Shown: positions 1-7,318, counted from the first letter of the stretch. The stretch: 10,326 nt of DNA from Flavobacteriaceae bacterium (GCA_030694835.1 JAUYUF010000021.1:1-10326), one strand, 5' to 3'. Numbers and translations: made by a program. Notes: generated by a model from the letters alone, not told the origin.

Positions 1-1
1 T

Positions 2-268
2 CAAAAAGCTCACTACACAAAAGATAATCAAATGTCTGGTAGAAATACTTATTACGGCATAACGTTGGGGTATAAAAAACATCTCAACGAGCGATTGGGT
101 TACGAAATATTTATTGGGGGAGGCACTTCACAAGCTAATTATAGGGGATATAGTTATACAGATAAAATTAGAGAAGATATTCCAGTTGATGAAACTAGAA
201 ATTTTAATAAGAGTGGTGAATGGTTGCCTTATAGAGGTGGTGTAATGCTCATTTATAGAATGAAATAA
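2..268 (+). CDS. C-terminal end of a probable envelope/beta-barrel protein (5' partial)
   Basis: The reading frame is open from base 2 without a stop, so the ATG at 32 is probably internal and the true start lies left of the window. The visible 88 residues contain short alternating hydrophobic/polar stretches rich in Gly, Tyr and Thr (for example YYGITLGYKK, YEIFIGGG, RGGVMLIYRMK), as in the last strands of small outer-membrane beta-barrels. There is no catalytic motif. I do not recognise the family; a beta-barrel or outer-membrane assignment is an inference from residue pattern only. It is convergent with the response regulator gene, and the hairpin at 287-336 lies between the two stop codons. 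Confidence 0.7.
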   Translation, partial: QKAHYTKDNQMSGRNTYYGITLGYKKHLNERLGYEIFIGGGTSQANYRGYSYTDKIREDIPVDETRNFNKSGEWLPYRGGVMLIYRMK

Positions 269-282
269 AATGGAATGAAAAT

Positions 283-336
283 AAAAAAAGGAGAGTTTAG
301 ATTTTGAAATACATCATCTAAATTGTTCTCTCCTTT
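283..336 (-). terminator. Rho-independent terminator of the response regulator gene
   Basis: AAAGGAGAG (287-295) pairs with CTCTCCTTT (328-336), and TTTAGAT (296-302) pairs perfectly with ATCTAAA (316-322), leaving a five-base one-sided bulge (323-327) and a 13-base loop. On the minus strand the stem is followed by a run of seven U (complement of 283-289), as expected for a terminator of the minus-strand gene ending at 350. On the plus strand the stem is followed by C residues, so termination of the plus-strand gene would be weaker. Confidence 0.75.
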
Positions 337-349
337 CCCCCCTAATATT

Positions 350-1021
350 TTAAACCAAGTTGTTTTTGGCTGCGTATAACGCTAATCCAACAACATTCTT
401 AACATTTATTTTTTTAATTAAATTTTTGCGATGAGTCTCAACAGTATTTGAACTTATAAATAACTCTTCGGCAATTTCTTTAGTACTTTTTTGTTTTGCA
501 ATCAGTTTTAAAACCTGAATTTCTCTTTCAGTTAAAGAACTTGTTAAAATCCCATCCTGATTGGTATTATTTCCATTTAATACTGTTTTGGTTGCAAAAT
601 TTTTAACAATTAGCTCTTGTATACTTGGTCCAAAATACTCTTCATCATGAATTACAGATCTAATCGCATTTAAGATGTGTTTTCCTGCACATTTTTTAGC
701 TATAAAACCTTTTGCCCCCAACTTTATTACTTCTTTAATCAACTTGATATCATCATAACTAGACAATACAACTGTGGGTTGAAATATGTTTTTTTGTTTC
801 AAAAATTTAAGAACTTCCATGCCACTTATTTCAGGCATATTGATGTCTAATATTAAAACATCACATTTATTATCTTCTTTAAACCAATTTATTAACTCAT
901 TCCCATTACATGAATATCCAACAACTTGAATATCATCTTCATCTTCTAAAACTGCTATAATACCATCAATAATTATCTTATGATCATCTGCAATGTGAAC
1001 AGAAATTTTCCTTGATTTCAT
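350..1021 (-). CDS. LuxR/NarL-family two-component response regulator (orphan)
   Basis: A 223-residue transcription factor with a receiver domain (about 5-125) and a C-terminal LuxR-type helix-turn-helix (about 160-223), the usual NarL/FixJ layout and length. The acidic pocket is Asp12-Asp13, the phosphoacceptor Asp59 (LILDINMPEISG), the switch Ser87 or Ser88 (VVLSSYDD) and the conserved Lys109 (GFIAKK), so phosphorylation chemistry looks intact. The output domain has LTEREIQVL (163-171) and a recognition helix SSNTVETHRKNL (190-201). It should bind DNA as a dimer after phosphorylation by a sensor kinase, but no kinase is in the window, so the partner and regulon are unknown. The start is an ATG directly before the receiver fold. 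It has its own terminator (283-336) and a palindrome 62 bases upstream of the start (1084-1099) that could be an operator. Confidence 0.95.
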   Translation of the reverse strand: MKSRKISVHIADDHKIIIDGIIAVLEDEDDIQVVGYSCNGNELINWFKEDNKCDVLILDINMPEISGMEVLKFLKQKNIFQPTVVLSSYDDIKLIKEVIKLGAKGFIAKKCAGKHILNAIRSVIHDEEYFGPSIQELIVKNFATKTVLNGNNTNQDGILTSSLTEREIQVLKLIAKQKSTKEIAEELFISSNTVETHRKNLIKKINVKNVVGLALYAAKNNLV

Positions 1022-1083
1022 TCTATGCTAATTTATAAGTTATTGTTTTGCGTTACAATCACTAAATATATGATATTTTTAGT

Positions 1084-1099
1084 TAACGGAAAACCGTTA
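1084..1099. promoter_or_regulatory. Perfect palindrome upstream of the response regulator (candidate operator)
   Basis: TAACGG (1084-1089), four A, then CCGTTA (1094-1099): a perfect 6-4-6 inverted repeat. It lies upstream of the regulator start and just past the terminator of the DUF4293 gene, so it is not needed to end that transcript. A weak -7-like sequence (TATATTTA on the minus strand, 1070-1063) lies downstream of it, which would put the palindrome near the -33 region. That it binds the regulator is an inference. Confidence 0.35.
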
Positions 1100-1100
1100 T

Positions 1101-1133
1101 ATAACAAGAAACCCATTTTCTCAAATGGGTTTC
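1101..1133 (-). terminator. Rho-independent terminator of the DUF4293 gene
   Basis: GAAACCCATTT (1108-1118) pairs perfectly with AAATGGGTTTC (1123-1133), giving an 11-bp stem with a four-base loop. On the minus strand the stem is followed by TTGTTAT, a moderately U-rich tract. It begins 26 bases downstream of the DUF4293 stop codon, separating it from the response regulator gene. Confidence 0.75.
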
Positions 1134-1159
1134 TACACTAAATATACTAAAATAAAACT

Positions 1160-1594
1160 TTACCTTAATCTATCGACAGATTTTACGAGCTCTTCATCCT
1201 TTTTAATGGCTCTATTGGATAATAAAATTAATCCAAAAGAAATAAACGGAATGAACAATCCAATACCCTTCACAGAAACCGAAATTTCTCCAGGTAAACT
1301 TTGTAAATAGTATATAAGAATAAAAATTATTAACAAATTGAAAACTAAATTAACTCTCCCTAACAATAACTGTTTCTTTCTATTTTGGTATAAAAAAATT
1401 GTTATAAAAGAGAGAAATGATGAACTGTAAAACATGATTCCAGTAGCCAATAGTAGATTATTATTCGAAACAAAAAAATCTACAAAATTGATTACACTAC
1501 CATCACTATTTAACCAAAAATTTGTAAAAAGCACAATTACTCCTGAAAGCAAAGATGCACCTAATAAATATAATGATTGAATTCGTTGTATCAT
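1160..1594 (-). CDS. DUF4293 family four-helix membrane protein
   Basis: A 144-residue inner-membrane protein of unknown function, recognised by the family-typical start MIQRIQSLYLL and end NRAIKKDEELVKSVDRLR. Predicted membrane segments are at about 7-24, 47-69, 78-98 and 109-126, leaving a basic and acidic cytoplasmic-looking tail. An in-frame ATG nine codons upstream (1621) would add YFCFSILN residues; I prefer the start at 1594 because the family begins at MIQRIQ and because the upstream extension overlaps a TATTTTTG sequence (1618-1611) resembling a Bacteroidota -7 box. The gene is divergent from rho, a neighbour pairing I recall from other flavobacteria, but no mechanistic link to termination is known to me. 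Function is not assignable from sequence. Confidence 0.92.
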   Translation of the reverse strand: MIQRIQSLYLLGASLLSGVIVLFTNFWLNSDGSVINFVDFFVSNNNLLLATGIMFYSSSFLSFITIFLYQNRKKQLLLGRVNLVFNLLIIFILIYYLQSLPGEISVSVKGIGLFIPFISFGLILLSNRAIKKDEELVKSVDRLR

Positions 1595-1639
1595 ATTTAA
1601 AATTGAAAAACAAAAATACATTAATCTTTTTAATGCTGT

Positions 1640-1672
1640 TTGGATATTTTATAAAAAATAATTGTATATTTG
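1640..1672 (+). promoter_or_regulatory. Candidate Bacteroidota-type promoter for rho
   Basis: TTG at 1640-1642 and TATATTTG at 1665-1672 match the Bacteroidota sigma factor pattern TTG / TAnnTTTG with a 22-base spacer, within the range described for flavobacteria. Transcription would start near 1678-1680, giving a leader of about 105 bases before the rho ATG. The match of the -7 box is perfect; the -33 element is only three bases and therefore weak evidence on its own. Confidence 0.55.
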
Positions 1673-1677
1673 TTCAA

Positions 1678-1700
1678 CAATAGCTAAGTCTCTGCTATTG
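1678..1700 (+). promoter_or_regulatory. Hairpin at the 5' end of the rho leader
   Basis: CAATAGC (1678-1684) pairs with GCTATTG (1694-1700) around a nine-base loop. The position coincides with the predicted start of the rho transcript, so the mRNA would begin with this stem. It has no U-tract and is not a terminator. It might protect the 5' end or take part in rho autoregulation; both roles are inference. Confidence 0.4.
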
Positions 1701-1785
1701 AACTGACTCCATCCAATAAATTATTTATTAAAATTCAGTAACAATATTATATTCTATAATCATAAATCTAATTTTTTAAGACCTA

Positions 1786-3480
1786 ATGTTTGACATTTCA
1801 CAACTCAAGGAAAAAACCCTTGCAGAACTTTTAGAAATTGCTAAAAGCATTGATGTGCCTAAGTACAAAACTTTAAAAGAACAAGAATTAATCTATCAAA
1901 TTCTTGACATTCAGGCAGCTAAACCAATAAATCTTGCAAGTGTAAAAACAAAAGAAGCGAACCCTAAAAGAAAAAGAATCAAAAAACCAATTGCTAATAT
2001 TATACCAGAAAAAGCAGTTGCCCAAAATCTTTTTACTGATGTAAAAACTGAAGAACCCAAAATTATTACTGAAGTAAATTTAGAACCTAAACAAAGTGTT
2101 CCTTCAGAAATAAAAACTGATAATCTTCCTGTTAAAACTCACAAACAGAAAAAACCTAGTAAGATTGTTTCCAAAACTGAAGACTCTACTAATACAGAAC
2201 CTAATATTGAAGCTTCAAAAGAAGAAGTGGTTCCTGAAATTATTGAAACACCAATTGTAAAAAAGGTGATTAGAAAACCTGAACATCACAATCAAAACAT
2301 AGCCAAAGAAAAAGATATTAAAAAAATCAATCCTCAAACTCGCTATAAAGAACCTGATTTTGAATTTGATGGAATCATAAAAAGTGAAGGTGTTTTAGAA
2401 ATGATGCCAGATGGATATGGATTCTTGCGCTCATCTGACTACAGTTATTTATCATCACCAGATGATATTTACGTTTCAACATCTCAAATTAAATTGTTTG
2501 GTTTAAAAACTGGTGATACCGTTACTGGAAATGTAAGACCACCAAAAGAAGGTGAAAAGTATTTTCCACTAATTCGTGTTTCAAAAATTAATGGTTTAAA
2601 TCCCAATGTAGTAAGAGATAGAGTTTCATTTGAACATCTAACTCCTTTATTCCCTGAAGAAAAATTTAATCTGGCTGGACATAGAAGTACATTATCTACC
2701 AGAATCATGGATTTATTTACACCAATCGGAAAAGGTCAACGTGCCATGATTGTATCGCAACCTAAGACTGGTAAAACCATGTTGCTTAAAGATATTGCTA
2801 ATGCAATAGCTTCAAATCATCCAGAAGTTTATCAAATTATATTATTAATTGATGAAAGACCTGAAGAGGTAACTGATATGCAACGTAGTGTTAAAGGTGA
2901 AGTTGTTGCTTCTACTTTTGATGAACCTGCAGAAAAACATGTAAAAGTGGCTAATATAGTTTTAGAAAAAGCTAAAAGATTGGTTGAGTGCGGACATGAT
3001 GTAGTTATTTTATTAGATTCAATTACTCGTTTAGCAAGAGCTTATAATACAGTTTCTCCAGCTTCTGGTAAAATTTTATCTGGAGGTATTGATGCCAACG
3101 CTTTACATAAACCTAAAAGGTTTTTTGGAGCGGCGCGAAATATTGAAAATGGTGGTTCATTAACCATTGTTGCAACAGCTTTAACTGATACTGGCTCTAA
3201 AATGGATGAAGTAATCTTTGAAGAATTTAAAGGAACTGGAAACATGGAACTTCAATTAGACAGAAATATTTCAAACAGAAGAATTTATCCAGCAATTGAT
3301 TTGGTTAAATCGAGCACAAGACGTGACGATTTATTACACGATGATAACACACAACAACGCATGTGGGTTTTGCGAAAATATTTGGCTGATATGAACCCAA
3401 TCGAAGCTATGGAATTTATAAGTACTCGTATAAAAGGGACAATATCCAATCAAGAATTTTTGGTTTCTATGAGTAAATAA
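1786..3480 (+). CDS. rho: Transcription termination factor Rho
   Basis: Rho is a hexameric RNA-dependent ATPase/helicase that ends transcription at Rho-dependent sites. The 564 residues show an N-terminal Rho_N helical domain (1-44), a long low-complexity Lys/Glu/Pro-rich insert (about 46-190), the OB-fold RNA-binding domain (192-268, with EGVLEMMPDGYGFLR) and the RecA-like motor. In the motor are the P-loop QPKTGKT (325-331), DERPEEV with the catalytic Glu (356-362), Walker B VVILLDSITR (406-415), the Q-loop SGKILSGG (427-434) and the R-loop GTGNMEL. All catalytic motifs are present, so the protein should be active. It is about 145 residues longer than E. coli Rho (419), entirely because of the insert. 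The start at 1786 gives the expected N-terminus MFDISQLK. A promoter candidate and leader lie upstream; a strong terminator follows 19 bases after the stop. Confidence 0.99.
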   Translation: MFDISQLKEKTLAELLEIAKSIDVPKYKTLKEQELIYQILDIQAAKPINLASVKTKEANPKRKRIKKPIANIIPEKAVAQNLFTDVKTEEPKIITEVNLEPKQSVPSEIKTDNLPVKTHKQKKPSKIVSKTEDSTNTEPNIEASKEEVVPEIIETPIVKKVIRKPEHHNQNIAKEKDIKKINPQTRYKEPDFEFDGIIKSEGVLEMMPDGYGFLRSSDYSYLSSPDDIYVSTSQIKLFGLKTGDTVTGNVRPPKEGEKYFPLIRVSKINGLNPNVVRDRVSFEHLTPLFPEEKFNLAGHRSTLSTRIMDLFTPIGKGQRAMIVSQPKTGKTMLLKDIANAIASNHPEVYQIILLIDERPEEVTDMQRSVKGEVVASTFDEPAEKHVKVANIVLEKAKRLVECGHDVVILLDSITRLARAYNTVSPASGKILSGGIDANALHKPKRFFGAARNIENGGSLTIVATALTDTGSKMDEVIFEEFKGTGNMELQLDRNISNRRIYPAIDLVKSSTRRDDLLHDDNTQQRMWVLRKYLADMNPIEAMEFISTRIKGTISNQEFLVSMSK

Positions 3481-3499
3481 TTCAATGAATTATAGATAT

Positions 3500-3533
3500 A
3501 AAAAAAGCGAGAATTTTTTTTCTCGCTTTTTTT
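3500..3533. terminator. Bidirectional Rho-independent terminator between rho and the ppiD-like gene
   Basis: Fourteen base pairs (3500-3513 with 3520-3533) with a core GCGAGAA/TTCTCGC and a six-T loop. The A-run on one side and T-run on the other give a U-tract whichever strand is transcribed, so it can end both rho (plus) and the convergent gene ending at 3551 (minus). Confidence 0.9.
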
Positions 3534-3550
3534 TGCTTAAAATATGTTAA

Positions 3551-5680
3551 CTAATAAACATTAGTTCTATAATCTTTAATATCACTAGCTTCTTTTAAGG
3601 CATTGTACAATTGTCCGCCTCTAGATTGTAATTGTTTTAAAACATTTTTACGATTTAATTCATAACTTGGTAAAGCTGGCGGAATTTCTCTATTAGAAAC
3701 TGAAATTGCATAAACACCTTGGTTACCAATTATTCCGTTAACTAAAGTTCCCAACTTAGCAGAAGACATAGCACCAACAACAGCAGGTTCAAACCCGATA
3801 CCGTCTAACATAGGCGTTTCTTGAGTAATTACATTGGCTGTTTTTATAGCTGCGTTAGTTGTTTTAGCAATTTCAGATAAAGTTGCGCCCTTCATTTTTT
3901 CTTTAATAATTGCCGCTTTTTTCTCTTTAATTAATATTGGTTTAACACGATCAGCAACTTTTGAAACTGGCGCTAATCCAGCAGGAGTATTTCCGGTTAT
4001 AACAGCAACAACATACCCTTGTTCAATATCAAAACGCCTAGTACTTCCTACTTTAGAATCTTTTTCAAATGCCCAAATAACTATCTGACGTTGAGAATTT
4101 AAGCCCGTTACAAATTCATCTAATCCTTTTAAATCATTAGCTGAAACAACTTCATATTTTTTCTCAGCAGTTAAAGCTGTAAAATCTTTTCCTTCAGCTA
4201 ATTGAGATGCAAAAGTTTCTGCATTTTCAAAAATTAAATTTTCAGTTTGTTCTGATGGTAAAACTTTTCTGCTTAAAGAAGCTATTTTAATTCCTGTTTC
4301 GCTTTTGGTTTCTTCTATTTTGATAATATGAAAACCGAAAATTGTTTCTACTAAACCAATACTTCCTTTTCCGTTTTTAAACACAAAATCATTAAATTCA
4401 GGAACCATATCTCCTTCTTTAAACCATCCTAAGTTACCACCACTTTGGGCAGAATTATCTTCAGAATTAGCAAGTGCTAAGGATCCAAAATCAGTTCCAG
4501 TCGTTTTAGCCTGAGCTAACAATTCATTTGCTTTAGCTTGAGCTTCTTCTTTAGTTCTTGCAAATGCAGGATTTGCTCTTTCTGCACCAGTATATGAAAT
4601 TAATATATGACTTGCATTTACCGACGGAACTTCTTTTTTCTCAATAATTTTACTAACTTTTAAAGTTATCCCATCAGTGTATGGTCCATAAATTGAACCA
4701 ACTGACAAACTAAATAAACTATCAACAAAAGAACCGTTTAGATCCGATCTAAACACAAACTTATCATTAAATTTATTGTCAGAATATTTGTTTACATATT
4801 CTATTGGTGATGAAGTATTTCTAAAACCTTCTACAAATTCTGGAGATTTAGTTGCAGCGTTATATTCTTCTCTATCAGTTAATAAATATGTTAATTCATC
4901 TCTTAAACTTGCTTCATCTTCTTTAGAAGCTTTAATATCAAATCTTACATAATTAATATCTCGTAATGCTTCAACTTTATATTGCTTTTCGCGTTTACTT
5001 ATATATTTTTCTATTTCATCATCAGTAATAGTAATTTCACTATCTTCTATTGAGCTAAAAGGAACCTGAACAAATTGCCCGGTAATTTTCATATTAACAA
5101 ATTGATATGCTCTTTCACCTTCTTTTAAAGTTGCTCCCAAACCAACACTTACAAGGTTTGAATAAGTAGTTCTTTCTAAATTAGTACGGATACTTTTTTC
5201 AGTTCTTAGCCACTCTAACCAAGCAGCATTATCACCTACTTCAGCACTTTCCTTTAAATTAACAATATATTCTTTTACTTTATCTTCATCAAATAATCCT
5301 GCTTCGTTTTTAAAAATTGGACTATTTTGAATTGCAGGTAATGAAATAATTGCTTGCCATACATCTTGCTCACCAATTACAATTCCTGCAGTCTCTAATT
5401 GTGTTTTAAATATTTGTTCGCTAATCATATTTTCCCAAACAGCATTCATCGCCTGAGTTTGTGAAACATTACTTCCGTAATTAGCTTTATAAGCTTCTAC
5501 TTGTCTAGCAAATTCTTCTCTACTTAAATCTTCTCCATTTACTACTCCAATTGCATTTATTTTAGATGAATCGAAAAATTTCATAATATCTGAAGGACTT
5601 GCAACAAATGCAAACAATGCCAAACCAATTATAACGATTAAAAATACTGATCGTTCTCTAATTTTGGATAAAATCGCCAT
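3551..5680 (-). CDS. ppiD: PpiD/SurA-type membrane-anchored peptidyl-prolyl isomerase
   Basis: A 709-residue periplasmic foldase anchored in the inner membrane, expected to help exported and outer-membrane proteins fold. A short cytoplasmic N-terminus (MAILSKIRERS) is followed by one membrane helix (about 12-28), a SurA_N-type chaperone region (about 35-200), a linker, and a parvulin (PpiC) domain at about 352-460. The parvulin domain shows NASHILI with His358, SGGNLGWF (413-420) and GFHIIKI with His451, the conserved active-site framework. A PpiD-like C-terminal region follows, with a Lys-rich helix (DRVKPILIKEKK). It is somewhat longer than E. coli PpiD (623). The start is the ATG at 5680; a longer frame to 5731 would need TTG and put a charged extension before the anchor. 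The gene lies 129 bases downstream of the CBS-domain gene, a gap without an obvious terminator. The symbol is by architecture, not proven orthology. Confidence 0.93.
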   Translation of the reverse strand: MAILSKIRERSVFLIVIIGLALFAFVASPSDIMKFFDSSKINAIGVVNGEDLSREEFARQVEAYKANYGSNVSQTQAMNAVWENMISEQIFKTQLETAGIVIGEQDVWQAIISLPAIQNSPIFKNEAGLFDEDKVKEYIVNLKESAEVGDNAAWLEWLRTEKSIRTNLERTTYSNLVSVGLGATLKEGERAYQFVNMKITGQFVQVPFSSIEDSEITITDDEIEKYISKREKQYKVEALRDINYVRFDIKASKEDEASLRDELTYLLTDREEYNAATKSPEFVEGFRNTSSPIEYVNKYSDNKFNDKFVFRSDLNGSFVDSLFSLSVGSIYGPYTDGITLKVSKIIEKKEVPSVNASHILISYTGAERANPAFARTKEEAQAKANELLAQAKTTGTDFGSLALANSEDNSAQSGGNLGWFKEGDMVPEFNDFVFKNGKGSIGLVETIFGFHIIKIEETKSETGIKIASLSRKVLPSEQTENLIFENAETFASQLAEGKDFTALTAEKKYEVVSANDLKGLDEFVTGLNSQRQIVIWAFEKDSKVGSTRRFDIEQGYVVAVITGNTPAGLAPVSKVADRVKPILIKEKKAAIIKEKMKGATLSEIAKTTNAAIKTANVITQETPMLDGIGFEPAVVGAMSSAKLGTLVNGIIGNQGVYAISVSNREIPPALPSYELNRKNVLKQLQSRGGQLYNALKEASDIKDYRTNVY

Positions 5681-5809
5681 TTTATTATTTTCTTTTATGT
5701 TTAGTCTGCGAAAATACAATTTAGTATTCAATTTTTAAAATAAAAAACTGATTATTGAGGATAATATTTACAGTAAATTTTTAAAGTAAAATCTTTGAAG
5801 TTAAGCGTA

Positions 5810-7072
5810 TTATTTAGTTTCTTTTATAAACAGAGAAACTGTTTCAATTTTGTTGGATGAAACCTTTGTAATGGTAAATTGGTATTGATCAATTTCAATA
5901 ATTTCATCAAGTTCTGGAATTGTTTCTGTATAACTCATCAACAAACCACTAATAGTTTCATAAGATTCATCTTCAGGTAGATTTAATTTATAAGTATCAT
6001 TAATATAATCTACCTCTAATCGTGCTGAAAACTCAAATTCAGTTTCGCTTATTTGATTTTCTAATAAAGAAATGCTGTCATGTTCATCTTCAATATCACC
6101 AAATAATACTTCAACAATATCTTCAACTGTTAATAAACCTGATGTTCCTCCATACTCATCTATTACAATGGCAATACTTTTCCGTTTCTTAATTAACATA
6201 TTTAACACATAGTTGATTCTCATAGATTCAGGAATCATTTCTATGGGTTTAACTATTTCATGGATAGTTTTCGATTTTTTAAACATGTCAAATGCATGAA
6301 CATAACCCAAAATATTATCTAAATTTTTATCATAAACAATGATTTTAGAATTTCCAGTATTGATAAACAACTGATTTAAGGTTTCGATATCAGCATTAAT
6401 TTCGACAGCATTAATTTCAGTACGCGGAATCATCACTTCACGGGCTTTGACATTATTAAATTCTAATGCATTTTGAAAAATTTGTATTTCTGAATCTACT
6501 TCATCATCATCTTCTGCCTTTTCTAATTGTTGCATTATAAAATCTCCCAACTCTTCTTTGCTGAACTCTTTTGGTTTTTCTGTATTGGAAGATTTTAATA
6601 CCAGTTTGAGTAAAAAATCGGAAATAGATGTGATAAAATCAGAAAAATAATGAAATATAATATAGAATAAATAAGCAGGAATTGCGAATATCTTCAAGGC
6701 TTCATCTGCATAAATTCTGAAAAATATTTTTGGTAAAAATTCTGCTAAAAGTAATATTATTAATGTTGAGATTATAGTCTGAATTAATAGAAAACTAAAC
6801 TCACTTAAACCTTCTATAGTTAAATATCTCAAAATAAATTCACCCATGTAAAAACTATAAACAACTAACACAATGTTGTTCCCAACCAACATTGTTGTTA
6901 AAAACTTAGAAGAACGTTTGGTGAGTTTTGAAAGAATTTTAGCAATAAATCCTTCCTTTTTTTTATCTAGTTCAATTTGTAATTTATTTGCAGACAAGAA
7001 GGCCATTTCCATTCCTGAGAAAAAAGCTGAAAGAAATATTGAAACAATTATAACAGAAACTAGTTCAATCAT
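5810..7072 (-). CDS. DUF21/CNNM-CBS-CorC_C membrane protein (hemolysin family)
   Basis: A 420-residue inner-membrane protein of the family labelled hemolysin/TlyC/CorC, related to CNNM ion transporters. Residues 1-190 are the DUF21 membrane domain with SGMEMAFLSANK (19-30) and EFLPKIFF (111-118) and three to four hydrophobic segments. Two CBS domains follow (about 207-265 and 268-325), with REVMIPRTEI (211-220) and DEYGGTSGLLTVEDI (305-319), then an acidic GDIEDEHD and the CorC_HlyC domain (about 345-418). CBS pairs usually bind adenine nucleotides; members have been linked to magnesium or cobalt export. The name hemolysin is historical and no haemolytic role should be assumed. Gliding protein GldE has the same architecture, but I see no gld neighbours, so I do not call it GldE. 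It starts 12 bases after the 62-residue gene, consistent with cotranscription. Confidence 0.93.
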   Translation of the reverse strand: MIELVSVIIVSIFLSAFFSGMEMAFLSANKLQIELDKKKEGFIAKILSKLTKRSSKFLTTMLVGNNIVLVVYSFYMGEFILRYLTIEGLSEFSFLLIQTIISTLIILLLAEFLPKIFFRIYADEALKIFAIPAYLFYIIFHYFSDFITSISDFLLKLVLKSSNTEKPKEFSKEELGDFIMQQLEKAEDDDEVDSEIQIFQNALEFNNVKAREVMIPRTEINAVEINADIETLNQLFINTGNSKIIVYDKNLDNILGYVHAFDMFKKSKTIHEIVKPIEMIPESMRINYVLNMLIKKRKSIAIVIDEYGGTSGLLTVEDIVEVLFGDIEDEHDSISLLENQISETEFEFSARLEVDYINDTYKLNLPEDESYETISGLLMSYTETIPELDEIIEIDQYQFTITKVSSNKIETVSLFIKETK

Positions 7073-7084
7073 TTAAAGTAAAAT

Positions 7085-7273
7085 TTATTTATTTTCATTT
7101 TCAGATTTTATTCTTCTCGACTTTTTATAAATGTACAATAAAATGGCTATAACAGAAAATAATAAAAGTATGAAAAACTTTTTAAGATCTGTCTTATAAG
7201 CAATGACAGCTTCTACTAAAAAAACTGCTGAAAATGCTAAATAAAAATATTCAAAAATTCTTAGTTTTTTCAT
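7085..7273 (-). CDS. Small two-helix membrane protein of unknown function (62 residues)
   Basis: MKKLRIFEYFYLAFSAVFLV opens a very hydrophobic 62-residue protein with two predicted membrane helices (about 8-26 and 33-49), a short charged turn (YKTDLKK) and a basic tail (KKSRRIK). The positive-inside rule puts both ends in the cytoplasm. Glu21 lies within the first helix, which is unusual and might be functional. It is a real gene rather than a chance frame: it fills the gap between lptC and the CBS-domain gene, is on the same strand, has 45 and 12 bases to its neighbours, and has coherent membrane topology. I do not recognise a family. Its place suggests an accessory role in the envelope, which is an inference. 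Confidence 0.82.
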   Translation of the reverse strand: MKKLRIFEYFYLAFSAVFLVEAVIAYKTDLKKFFILLLFSVIAILLYIYKKSRRIKSENENK

Positions 7274-7318
7274 TTGATGATAATTTAATTGTTGTATTTT
7301 GAATAATATCTATTTCAT

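Noticed and set aside
1125..1310. Plus-strand open frame opposite the DUF4293 gene
   Set aside because: It lies antisense to a well-recognised gene, starts inside the terminator stem, and has no domain or signal; treated as a shadow. The same holds for the antisense frames inside rho, the foldase and the CBS-domain gene.
2758..2778. Unusual P-loop QPKTGKT in Rho compared with PPKAGKT in E. coli
   Set aside because: The essential GKT and preceding Lys are kept, and I recall the QPKTGKT form as common in Bacteroidota Rho, so it is a lineage trait rather than an oddity.
5709..5716. TATTTTCG on the minus strand as a -7 box for the foldase gene
   Set aside because: One mismatch to TAnnTTTG and no TTG at a suitable distance upstream; too weak to list as a promoter, though a separate promoter in the 129-base gap remains possible.
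5766..5778. Palindrome ATTTAC-A-GTAAAT in the gap between the CBS-domain gene and the foldase gene
   Set aside because: A one-base loop cannot fold well, the stem has little G/C, and no U-tract follows; not a credible terminator.
5810..7072. Gliding-motility protein GldE
   Set aside because: The domain architecture matches, but so do general CorC/hemolysin-family proteins, and no gld genes are adjacent; context fits the general paralogue.
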